Assembly (NCBI GenBank): GCA_015490435.1
Contig: WFXV01000129.1
Coordinates: forward strand, 1-5,616
Reading direction: 5' to 3'
DNA from: Thermaceae bacterium
GTDB taxonomy: Bacteria > Deinococcota > Deinococci > Deinococcales > Marinithermaceae
DNA length: 5,616 nucleotides
Part shown: one piece after another, positions 1 to 5,610 of the stretch
Layout: the number at the start of each line of letters is the position of its first letter
How positions within the stretch are numbered: position 1 is the first letter of the stretch
The notes under the pieces: model-generated
What the model was told of the DNA's origin: nothing
Seen by the model: only the letters and a program-made list of their open reading frames with translations
The model's database searches: none
Program-made: the position numbers and the translations under genes

Positions 1-2
1 GG

Positions 3-737
3 GCCTGGGCGCGCCCCCTCCCGCTTCCCCCGGGGGTGGTCAAGGTGGAGACCCATGCCCCCGCCGCCACCTTTGAAAACGGGGTCTTCGGAATCCGGGC
101 GGGCACCAGTCTCGAGGTCCTGGACGGGCTCGACCTCGGCGCCACCCTGCTCTACACCTACACCCCCTTCCCCGGCCTGAAGGCGCTCCTCGACGCAACC
201 GACCCGAACCAACCTTGCCTCGACCCGAACACCGGCCCCTGCATCGCGGTGCTCGGCTACGACCGGCTCCTCCTCGCGGGCGGGGATTTCGCCCTCGCCT
301 TCTCGGTGCCGGGCGTCGAGGGCGGGTTCGTGGCCCGGGCCGAGGCCGCCTACGGCCGGACCGAGGACCCTTCGGGGACCGATCCCTTCGTCCAGGACAG
401 CTACTTGGAGGGGGTCTTTGAGCTCGAGCACACCTTCCCCGAAGGCCCCACCGTCCTCCTCCTCTACCACGGCCGGCAGAGCCCAAGCCCCGGCTGGACC
501 CACCACCTCGCCCTCTCCGCCCGCTACGAGGCCGACGCAGCTCTCACCCTCGAGGGCGCCTGGGTGCACAACCTCACCGACGGCTCGGGGGCGGTCCTCC
601 CGCGGGTGCGCTACCAGCTCGCGGACGGCGTGGAGGCCCGCTTCCGGGTCGCGGTCTTCTACGGCAGCCCGACCAGCGAGTTCGGCGCCTGGCGGGAAAA
701 CGGCGAGCTCGGCGCCGAACTCCGCTACGCCTTCTAG
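3..737 (+). CDS. Probable outer-membrane beta-barrel protein, C-terminal part (5' end outside window)
   Basis: The reading frame is open to the left edge, so this is the C-terminal ~244 residues of a longer protein. A GTG at 36 could serve as a start, but the residues before it (proline/leucine-rich) read on in frame and no ribosome binding site is visible, so I treat the gene as partial. What is seen: alternating hydrophobic/polar strands separated by turns rich in Gly, Asp and Pro, no long hydrophobic helix, and an end in ...AELRYAF. A terminal Phe after an alternating strand is the classic signal by which the BAM machinery recognises outer-membrane barrels. Two cysteines (about residues 72 and 80 of the visible part) lie in a probable loop rich in Asp, Asn and Pro and could form a small disulfide. 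I do not recognise the family; a DUF1302-like or alginate-export-like porin is possible. The terminator behind it suggests that it ends its own transcript and is not part of the feo operon. Confidence 0.62.
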   Translation, partial: AWARPLPLPPGVVKVETHAPAATFENGVFGIRAGTSLEVLDGLDLGATLLYTYTPFPGLKALLDATDPNQPCLDPNTGPCIAVLGYDRLLLAGGDFALAFSVPGVEGGFVARAEAAYGRTEDPSGTDPFVQDSYLEGVFELEHTFPEGPTVLLLYHGRQSPSPGWTHHLALSARYEADAALTLEGAWVHNLTDGSGAVLPRVRYQLADGVEARFRVAVFYGSPTSEFGAWRENGELGAELRYAF

Positions 738-756
738 CAAGGCGCGGCTCCTTTTG

Positions 757-781
757 GGGGCGCCTTCTGGCGCCCCTTTTT
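757..781 (+). terminator. Rho-independent terminator after the barrel gene
   Basis: An 8-bp perfect GC stem, GGGGCGCC (757-764) pairing with GGCGCCCC (769-776), encloses a TTCT loop and is followed directly by TTTTT (777-781). It begins 19 bases after the TAG stop at 735-737. The T-run is only on the + side, so it acts on + strand transcription and insulates the downstream feo promoter from readthrough. Confidence 0.9.
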
Positions 782-783
782 AC

Positions 784-802
784 GCGAGTCATTCTCATTC
801 CC
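784..802. promoter_or_regulatory. Possible Fur-like iron box upstream of feoA
   Basis: Read on the minus strand, this 19-mer contains two consecutive GATAAT-like hexamers (GGGAAT, GAGAAT) followed by GAC. By eye it matches 12 of 19 positions of the classical Fur consensus, which is built from GATAAT hexamers. It stands out as AT-richer than its surroundings and lies 24 bases upstream of the -35 box. The right half is poor, so dyad symmetry is weak. Fur control of feo operons is well known in other bacteria; its use here is inference. A second short dyad, AATAC (805-809) and GTATT (824-828), overlaps the -35 box and is an alternative operator candidate. Confidence 0.35.
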
Positions 803-826
803 AAAATACAGATATTCCGACCGGTA

Positions 827-856
827 TTGACGGGATTAGCGCGGCCCGCCTAGAAT
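827..856 (+). promoter_or_regulatory. Sigma70-type promoter of the feo operon, apparently leaderless
   Basis: The -35 element TTGACG (827-832; 5 of 6 to consensus) and the -10 element TAGAAT (851-856; 5 of 6) are separated by 18 bases. The -10 ends only 8 bases before the feoA ATG at 865, so transcription should begin at or within a base or two of the start codon, giving a leaderless or nearly leaderless mRNA. The only Shine-Dalgarno-like string, GAGG (859-862), is 2 bases from the ATG, too close to work normally. Leaderless mRNAs with this -10 spacing are common in Deinococcota. Confidence 0.75.
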
Positions 857-864
857 CCGAGGCG

Positions 865-1095
865 ATGCGGAGGCTCGACGAGCTCACCCCCGGCGAGGAG
901 GCACGCGTGCGCGCGGTTCAGGCCCCCGTGCGGCTGCTTCGCCGCCTCTTCGCCCTGGGGATCCGCCCCGGGGCCCGGGTACGCCTTTTGCGCCGGGCGC
1001 CCCTCGGCGACCCCCTCGAGGTCCGGGTGGGCGAGAGCCTCGTGGCCTTGAGGCGGCAGGAAGCCCGGGAAGTGGTGCTCGAGGACGAGGGATGA
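865..1095 (+). CDS. feoA: FeoA, small ferrous-iron transport accessory protein
   Basis: A 76-residue protein, the usual length for stand-alone FeoA, a cytoplasmic SH3-like beta-barrel that assists or modulates the FeoB permease. It shows the family pattern: an N-terminal LDELTPGEEARVRAV strand, then RRLFALGIRPGARVRLLRRAP at residues ~31-51, GDPLEVRVGES, and the LVALRRQEAREVVLE strand near the end. The ATG at 865 is chosen because it starts the recognisable FeoA fold and sits 8 bases after the -10 box; the frame is open further upstream, but only through the promoter and the previous gene. Its TGA overlaps the feoB ATG (ATGA, 1092-1095), which implies translational coupling. A GAGGA at 1081-1085, inside feoA, is well placed as the feoB ribosome binding site. 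Confidence 0.95.
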   Translation: MRRLDELTPGEEARVRAVQAPVRLLRRLFALGIRPGARVRLLRRAPLGDPLEVRVGESLVALRRQEAREVVLEDEG

Positions 1096-3188
1096 GCTGC
1101 CCCCGCTGCCAAGGCCACCCGGTCAAGGAGCCCCCCAGGGCGCGGAGGATCGCCCTCCTCGGCAACCCCAACACCGGCAAGACCACCCTGATCAACGCCC
1201 TCGCCGGCACCCACCTCCAGGTGGGGAACTGGCCGGGGACCACGGTGGAAAGGCTCGAGGCCCGGGAGCGCACCCCCGAGGGGGAACGGGTCTACGTCGA
1301 CCTCCCCGGCGCCTACAGCCTGCTCTTTTCCACCCCGGAGGAGGCGATCGCTACCCAGGCCCTCCTCGGGGACCCGCCGGACGTCTTGCTGGTGGTCCTG
1401 GACGCGGGGAACCTCGAGCGCAACCTGCCCCTCTTGCTCGAGGCCACCGAGCTCGGGCTGCCCATGGTGGTGGCCCTGAACCTGATGGACGAGGCCCGGG
1501 CCAAGGGATACGTGCTCTGCCCTAAGGCGCTCGAGGCCGAGCTCGGGGTCCCGGTAGTCCCGGTGGTGGCGAGCCGCGGCGAGGGCCTGGCCGAGCTCAG
1601 ATCCGCCCTCGACCGCGCGGAAAGGCCAAGACCGGCGGTCGTCTACCCCCCGGCGATCGAGCGGGCGCTCGCGGCGATCGAGGCCGAGCTCGAGGGCCCC
1701 GGCCGCCGGGCGCGGGCCGCCCTTTTGCTCGCGGGGGAAAAGGTCCCCGCCCCCGAAACGGCAAGGCGCGCGGCCGAGGCCGCCCGGGCCGAGCTCGCCG
1801 AGCTCGGGATCAACCCCTACCTCGAGCTCACCGGCGCCCGCTTCGCCCGCGCCCGCGACCTCTTCAAACGCGTCCTCAAAGGACACAACCCCCGCCCCAC
1901 CCTCACCGACCGGATCGACCGCTTCGTCCTCCACCCCGTCCTGGGCCCGGCGCTTTTCCTCCTCGGGATGCTCTTCGTCTTCCGCTTCACCTTCCTTTTC
2001 TCCGGCCCCTGGGTGGCGTTCATCGGCCGGGTGCAGGAGGTGCTCTCGGGCTGGACCTGGGGGCTCGGTCTCCCCCCGCTACTCGCCTCCTTCGTTTCGG
2101 GGGCGCTGATCGCCGGGGTGGGGACGGTGCTCTCGTTCGCCCCGGTGCTCTTTTTCCTCTACCTGGCGATGGGGTTCTTGGAGACCAGCGGCTTCCTGGC
2201 CCGCTCGGCCTTCATCGCCGACCGCCTGATGCACGCGGTCGGCCTCCCCGGCCGCGCCTTCATTCCCATGATCCTCGGCTTCGGGTGCAACGTCCCCGCG
2301 ATCTACGCCACCCGCACCCTCGAGTCCTTCGGCGACCGGCTGAAGACCGCGCTCGCCATCCCCTTCATGGCCTGCAGCGCCCGGCTCCCCGTCTTCGCGC
2401 TCTTCGCCGCGGTCTTCTTCCCCGACCGGGCGGCGCTCGTGGTCTTCGGCCTCTACCTCACCGGCCTCGCCCTCGGCCTCCTCACCGCCGCCCTCGTCGG
2501 CCGGATCGCGAAGACCGAGCCCGCGAGCGGGGTGATGGAGCTTCCCCCCTACCGCTGGCCGCCCCTTCGGGTGCTCCTTGCCCAGGCCCGCGTGCGCACC
2601 ATGGACTTCGTGCGCGGGGCGAGCGGGCCCATCCTCCTCGCGATGGTGCTGATCTGGGCGCTTCTGCACCTGCCCCCGGGGCCGCTCGAGGAGAGCCTCT
2701 TCGCCCGGTTTTCCCGGGCGTTCTCGCCGCTCTTTGCCCCGCTCGGCTTTTCCGACTGGCGCCTGGTGGGCGCCCTCGTCCCCGGGTTCATCGCCAAGGA
2801 GGTGGTGGTGGGTACGCTCGGGGTGAGCTTCCTGGGGGCCGAGCCCACCCCCGCCCTCGGCCTGCTCGCCGGGGTCCAGGATCTGGCGGCGGCCTTCCTC
2901 ACCGCGCTCAAGGAAACGCTCACCGCCCTTTTGGCCCTCGTCGGCCTGCCCCAGCTCCTGCCCCCGGCCGAGGCCTCCGCGCCCGGGCTCGCCGCCGCGC
3001 TCGGGCGCGCCACCGACGCCCGGGGCGCCCTCGGCTACCTGGTCTTCGTGCTGCTCTACACCCCCTGCGTGGCCACCCTGGTCGCGCTCCGCCAGGAGCT
3101 CGGCCGCCGCTGGGCCGCCTTCAGCGTGGCCTACCAGCTCTCGGTGGCCTACCTCATGAGCCTGCTCGTGACCCGGATCCTGCGGTGA
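1092..3188 (+). CDS. feoB: FeoB, ferrous-iron transport GTPase/permease
   Basis: A 698-residue inner-membrane protein for Fe(II) uptake. The N-terminal G domain is complete: G1 GNPNTGKT (24-31, with Asn27 at the position tied to potassium-activated GTPase in other FeoB proteins), G2 Thr51 in VGNWPGTTVE, G3 DLPG (70-73), G4 NLMD (130-133) and G5 around VASRGEG (159-165). A charged helical linker/GDI-like region follows to ~270, then the membrane part from ~283. Hallmark Gate motifs are present: GFGCNVPAI with Cys399, ATRTLE, ACSARLP with Cys428, GFIAKEVVVG at ~565-574 and YTPCVATL with Cys659. Size is within the normal FeoB range and no key residue is missing. The extreme N terminus has C3-x2-C6-x2-H9 ahead of the GTPase, a possible metal site. 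It is coupled to feoA by ATGA and to feoC by GTGA. Confidence 0.98.
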   Translation: MSCPRCQGHPVKEPPRARRIALLGNPNTGKTTLINALAGTHLQVGNWPGTTVERLEARERTPEGERVYVDLPGAYSLLFSTPEEAIATQALLGDPPDVLLVVLDAGNLERNLPLLLEATELGLPMVVALNLMDEARAKGYVLCPKALEAELGVPVVPVVASRGEGLAELRSALDRAERPRPAVVYPPAIERALAAIEAELEGPGRRARAALLLAGEKVPAPETARRAAEAARAELAELGINPYLELTGARFARARDLFKRVLKGHNPRPTLTDRIDRFVLHPVLGPALFLLGMLFVFRFTFLFSGPWVAFIGRVQEVLSGWTWGLGLPPLLASFVSGALIAGVGTVLSFAPVLFFLYLAMGFLETSGFLARSAFIADRLMHAVGLPGRAFIPMILGFGCNVPAIYATRTLESFGDRLKTALAIPFMACSARLPVFALFAAVFFPDRAALVVFGLYLTGLALGLLTAALVGRIAKTEPASGVMELPPYRWPPLRVLLAQARVRTMDFVRGASGPILLAMVLIWALLHLPPGPLEESLFARFSRAFSPLFAPLGFSDWRLVGALVPGFIAKEVVVGTLGVSFLGAEPTPALGLLAGVQDLAAAFLTALKETLTALLALVGLPQLLPPAEASAPGLAAALGRATDARGALGYLVFVLLYTPCVATLVALRQELGRRWAAFSVAYQLSVAYLMSLLVTRILR

Positions 3189-3466
3189 CCCGCCGGCTCC
3201 TCGAACTGCTCCAGCACCCCCGCACCCTCCCCGAACTCGCCGAGGCCCTTGGGCTCGAGGAGGGCACCCTTCGCCTGCTGCTATCGCGCCTCGCCGCCGC
3301 CGGCTACGTGGGCGAGGCCTTCGAGGGAAGCAAGGCCTGCGGGGTCGCCTGCGCGAGCTGCAGCCTAAAGCGCCTTTGCCCCGCGGCCGGAAAGCCCCAG
3401 GCTCAGATCCCCACCGTCTACCGCCTCACCGAAAAGGGGAAAAAGGCGCTAAGCTCAGGGGCGTGA
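3185..3466 (+). CDS. feoC: FeoC-like winged-helix protein with four-cysteine cluster
   Basis: A 93-residue protein starting at GTG (3185), which overlaps the feoB TGA. The start is supported because the protein opens directly with the first helix of a winged-helix fold (RRLLELLQ), followed by a helix-turn-helix (LPELAEALGLEEGTLRLLLS, ~15-34) and LAAAGYV. The wing contains C52-x3-C56-x2-C59-x5-C65, and the fold ends with YRLTEKGKKAL (79-89), a strand plus helix typical of these domains. In enteric bacteria FeoC is a small FeoB-associated protein whose cysteines bind an oxygen-sensitive Fe-S cluster and which influences FeoB stability. Position after feoB and the cysteine pattern support the same role. 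Whether this one binds DNA, FeoB or both is open. The assignment rests on fold pattern and context more than on close sequence similarity; a general Fe-S-sensing MarR/ArsR-like regulator is the alternative. Confidence 0.85.
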   Translation: MTRRLLELLQHPRTLPELAEALGLEEGTLRLLLSRLAAAGYVGEAFEGSKACGVACASCSLKRLCPAAGKPQAQIPTVYRLTEKGKKALSSGA

Positions 3467-4626
3467 CCAAGCGGCTCTTCTGGGAGGACCCCTACGCCAA
3501 GCGCTTCGAGGCCCGGGTGCTCGAGGTGCGCCCCAAGGGGAAGCACTACGAGGTCCGCCTCGACCAGACCCTCTTCTACCCCACCTCGGGCGGCCAGCCC
3601 CATGACACCGGCCGTCTGGGGGAGGCTCGGGTGCTGGATGTCTACGAGAACGAAAAGCACGGCTCGGAGATCCTCCACCTCACCGACCGCCCCCTCGAGG
3701 TCGGATCCGTGGTCGAGGGGGAGATCGACTGGCCCCGCCGTTACCGCCACATGCAGCGCCACACCGCCCAGCACATCCTCTCCCAGGCCTTCCTCCGTGC
3801 CGGTAAGTGGAACACGGTGGCGGTCAGCCTCAAAAACCCCATCTTCACCATCGACTTCGACATGACCCCGGACGAGGCCGTGGTCAAGGAGGCCGAGGCG
3901 CTCGCCAACTGGGCGGTCTACGCCAACCTGCCGGTCCGCGCCTTCTTCGTCGAGGAAGCCCGGGTGCCGCTTTTGCCCCTTCGCCGGATGCCCAAGGTGC
4001 GGGGCACGGTGCGGGTCGTCGAGATCGAGGACTGGGACCTCGCCCCCTGCGGCGGCACCCACCTACGGAGCACCGCCGAGGCCGGTCCGATCAAGGTCCT
4101 TGGCTTTGAGCGCTTCAAAAAGCACACGACGAGGGTCTACGCCACCGCCGGCTGGGAGGCCCTCGGGGACTACCGGAAGAAACACGAGGCCTTAAAGGGC
4201 CTCGCCCTCAAGTTCGCGAGCCAGCCCCTCGAGGTGCCCGAGCGGGTGGAAAAGCTCGAGCGCGAGCTCTACGAAACCAAGGGCCGCTTGATCGAGGCCG
4301 AGCGCGCCCTCGCCGGCCTCCTCTACGAATCCCTGCCGGGTACGAGGGTCGCCGCCCAGGTCCCCTCACTTGCCCTCGCGGAGCTCGCGAAAAGGCTTTC
4401 CGAACGGCCAGAGACGGCCTTCCTCCTGGTCGCCCCCGAGGGCGAGCGGGTCCGCTTCGTGCTCGGCAAGCACCCCGAGGCTCCCCTCGACCTCGGCGGG
4501 ATCTTCGAAAAGCTAAGGGCCCTCGGCGCCAAGGGCGGGGGCAGCGGCGCCCGCTACCAGGGGATCCTGCCCCCCTCGAAAATCGACGCCGCCTTACAGA
4601 CCTTCCGCGCGCATCCGGTAGACTGA
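3463..4626 (+). CDS. alaX: AlaX, alanyl-tRNA editing protein (large form with DHHA1 domain)
   Basis: A 387-residue cytoplasmic hydrolase related to the editing half of alanyl-tRNA synthetase; the family deacylates mischarged Ser-tRNA(Ala) (some also Gly-tRNA(Ala)). Domains: an N-terminal beta-barrel (~1-90, with YPTSGGQPHDTG at 39-50, the AlaRS/ThrRS-like signature), then the zinc-binding editing core with H100-x3-H104 (HTAQH) and C196-x3-H200 (CGGTH), so all four expected zinc ligands are present. A coiled-coil follows (~257-288), then a DHHA1 domain with GGGSGAR at 358-364. No aminoacylation domain is present, so it is a free-standing editor. The GTG at 3463 is chosen over upstream in-frame starts because it overlaps the feoC TGA (GTGA) and precedes the family-typical LFWEDPY segment; AGGGG at 3457-3461 is close to it. 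Coupling of this enzyme to an iron-uptake operon is unusual. Confidence 0.94.
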   Translation: MTKRLFWEDPYAKRFEARVLEVRPKGKHYEVRLDQTLFYPTSGGQPHDTGRLGEARVLDVYENEKHGSEILHLTDRPLEVGSVVEGEIDWPRRYRHMQRHTAQHILSQAFLRAGKWNTVAVSLKNPIFTIDFDMTPDEAVVKEAEALANWAVYANLPVRAFFVEEARVPLLPLRRMPKVRGTVRVVEIEDWDLAPCGGTHLRSTAEAGPIKVLGFERFKKHTTRVYATAGWEALGDYRKKHEALKGLALKFASQPLEVPERVEKLERELYETKGRLIEAERALAGLLYESLPGTRVAAQVPSLALAELAKRLSERPETAFLLVAPEGERVRFVLGKHPEAPLDLGGIFEKLRALGAKGGGSGARYQGILPPSKIDAALQTFRAHPVD

Positions 4627-4632
4627 AGGGCC

Positions 4633-4845
4633 ATGGCGGATTACCTCGGCGACGAAGCCCAGAACCTAAAACCCGGCGACCGCCTCCGCGACCCCCAAGC
4701 AGGTAGGTACTACCTGGTCTACGGCGTCCGCGTCTACGACGACTACGACAACGGCATGCTCGACACCTACTACGACCTGATCAGCGAGGACGGCAAGCGC
4801 ATCGTCCTGCAGGCCATGGCCGTCTCCCGCTGGGAGCGGGTCTAG
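4633..4845 (+). CDS. Small conserved-looking protein of unknown function
   Basis: A 70-residue protein that I do not recognise. It starts at ATG 4633, 6 bases after the alaX stop; AAGGG (4626-4630) is the only Shine-Dalgarno-like string and is very close to the ATG, so coupling to alaX is likely. The protein is acidic and tyrosine-rich (8 Tyr, with YY pairs at 26-27 and 46-47, and an acidic VYDDYDNG turn at ~34-41). It begins with a NLKPGDRLRD turn and continues with alternating strands ending in AVSRWERV, which suggests a compact all-beta (SH3-like) fold. There is no signal peptide, membrane helix or cysteine. Codon use matches its neighbours and no competing frame looks better. Its TAG shares a CTAG with the stop of the convergent gene, so there is no spacer or terminator behind it. 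Confidence 0.75.
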   Translation: MADYLGDEAQNLKPGDRLRDPQAGRYYLVYGVRVYDDYDNGMLDTYYDLISEDGKRIVLQAMAVSRWERV

Positions 4846-5444
4846 CGCGGCCGCCCTGCCGGCACCAGGTATAAAGGCGGCCACGCGGGGGGAAGCCCCA
4901 CCGCTCCGGCCACCCCTTCCTCCTCAAAGGCTCCCACCGGTACCGCGCCGATCCCGAGCGCGGTGGCCTCGAGCAGGAGGTTTTGGGTGGCGTGCCCGAC
5001 CTCGACGAAGACGTAGCGCCCCGCCCGGGGGCCGTAGCGCCGCTCGGTGCGGGCGAGCTCGGCGGCGAAAACGAAGACCGCGGCGGCCTCGGCCAGGCAG
5101 TCCTGCCGAAGCGCGGCCTCGTAAAGCGCGGGAAGAAGTCTCCCCGCCCGCCAGGCTCCGAGCGCGTGCGCTTCGGGCCGGTAGCGGTAGGCACCCGGGA
5201 CAAGCCCCTCCACCCGGTCGGCGAGCAGGAAGAGCTCGAGGGGGTAAGTGACCCCGGCCGAGGGAGCGGTGCGGTAGCCCTCGGTGTGGGTCACCCCCTG
5301 GGCCGCCCAGAGCAGCTGGGCGACCTCGAAAAGGGTAAGCGGGGCCTCGAGGAAAGCCCGCCGCGAGCGCCGGCGGCGAAGCGCCTCCTCGAGGGAGAGC
5401 GGGCCCCGCTCCCGGGGCCCGGGCAGGGGAATAAGCTTTGCCAT
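4842..5444 (-). CDS. SagB/ThcOx-type nitroreductase-family FMN protein
   Basis: A 200-residue protein with the pattern of FMN-dependent SagB-type dehydrogenases in the nitroreductase superfamily. Visible motifs: RRRRSRRAF (23-31), the phosphate-contacting RRS-R start of the fold; RTAPSAGVTYPLELFLL (58-74), the characteristic PSAG-x-YPLE segment; GHATQNLLLEATALGIGAVPVGAF (150-173), the long helix and glycine-rich strand that complete the flavin site; and a final YLVPAGRP. SagB relatives oxidise azolines to azoles in RiPP toxins, but no YcaO cyclodehydratase or precursor peptide is visible nearby, so this is probably a free-standing oxidoreductase of unknown substrate. The ATG at 5444 is preferred; an in-frame GTG at 5480 falls in the loop of the preceding terminator. 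GAGAAG abuts the ATG with no spacing, and TAGCCT ends 7 bases before it, so a leaderless start from a weak promoter is possible. Confidence 0.87.
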   Translation of the reverse strand: MAKLIPLPGPRERGPLSLEEALRRRRSRRAFLEAPLTLFEVAQLLWAAQGVTHTEGYRTAPSAGVTYPLELFLLADRVEGLVPGAYRYRPEAHALGAWRAGRLLPALYEAALRQDCLAEAAAVFVFAAELARTERRYGPRAGRYVFVEVGHATQNLLLEATALGIGAVPVGAFEEEGVAGAVGLPPAWPPLYLVPAGRPR

Positions 5445-5458
5445 CTTCTCAAGGCTAA

Positions 5459-5489
5459 TAAAAAAGCCCCCGGGGCACACCCCGGGGGC
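5459..5489 (-). terminator. Rho-independent terminator after tRNA-Gly
   Basis: A perfect 10-bp GC stem (5466-5475 pairing with 5480-5489) encloses a 4-base loop. On the minus strand it is followed by TTTTTTA (5465 to 5459). It begins 8 bases beyond the tRNA CCA end. The other side has no T-run, so it works only on minus-strand transcripts. It lies between the tRNA and the nitroreductase-like gene, whose ATG is 14 bases further on. Confidence 0.93.
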
Positions 5490-5496
5490 CTCTCCT

Positions 5497-5572
5497 TGGA
5501 GCGGGAGACGGGACTCGAACCCGCGACCTTCTGCATGGCAAGCAGACGCTCTACCACCTGAGCTACTCCCGC
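5497..5572 (-). tRNA. tRNA-Gly (anticodon GCC)
   Basis: A 76-base complete cloverleaf on the minus strand. The acceptor stem GCGGGAG/CTCCCGC pairs fully; the D stem is GCTC/GAGC around an 8-base loop with GG; the anticodon stem TCTGC/GCAGA holds the loop TTGCCAT, giving anticodon GCC; the variable loop is 5 bases; and the T stem holds the canonical TTCGAGT loop. The discriminator is U, as in bacterial tRNA-Gly, and CCA is encoded (5499 to 5497). It reads GGC/GGU codons; GGC is heavily used in the genes here. Its promoter is not visible in the 44 bases upstream, so it lies outside the window or the tRNA is co-transcribed with something to the right. Confidence 0.98.
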
Positions 5573-5582
5573 GTGAGTTGGT

Positions 5583-5610
5583 GCGTGGTTCGTAGTGCGT
5601 GGTACGTGGT
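5583..5610. repeat. Short tandem array of a 7-base unit NCGTRGT
   Basis: Four consecutive heptamers, GCGTGGT, TCGTAGT, GCGTGGT and ACGTGGT, keep a perfect 7-base register; a degenerate fifth unit (AGTTGGT, 5576-5582) precedes them. The array is G/T-rich on the + strand and lies 10 bases upstream of the tRNA-Gly 5' end. It stops before the right edge (GAAAGA follows). No function is evident. Heptanucleotide tandem repeats are known as dispersed intergenic families in some bacteria, notably cyanobacteria. Confidence 0.8.

Noticed and set aside
738..864. Riboswitch or small RNA between the barrel gene and feoA
   Set aside because: The space is filled by a terminator, a candidate operator and a promoter; the mRNA start leaves no leader in which a riboswitch could fold.
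918..1934. Long minus-strand open frame (338 codons) opposite feoA/feoB, and similar ones at 2079-2669 and 3418-4062
   Set aside because: They lie wholly antisense to strongly supported genes, have low-complexity Arg/Gly/Pro/Glu composition, and are expected in GC-rich DNA where stops are rare.
2285..3184. In-frame upstream extension of the feoC frame through feoB
   Set aside because: The translated stretch is Arg/Pro-rich and overlaps the membrane domain of FeoB; the GTG at 3185 fits both the fold start and the GTGA coupling.
3376..3462. Upstream in-frame start for AlaX
   Set aside because: The extra residues are basic, overlap the FeoC coding region and are not part of the AlaX fold; the GTG at 3463 is coupled to the feoC stop.
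4842..5444. A RiPP (azole peptide) biosynthesis cluster suggested by the SagB-like protein
   Set aside because: No YcaO, E1-like protein or precursor peptide is visible; a lone SagB-like gene is not enough, though the right-hand side is cut by the window.
5445..5480. GTG at 5480 as an earlier start of the nitroreductase-like gene
   Set aside because: It falls in the loop of the tRNA terminator, so a transcript that forms the hairpin would mask it; the family-like sequence begins after the ATG at 5444.
4983..5561. Plus-strand open frame across the nitroreductase gene and tRNA
   Set aside because: It runs through the terminator and into the tRNA on the opposite strand, and has no recognisable protein character.
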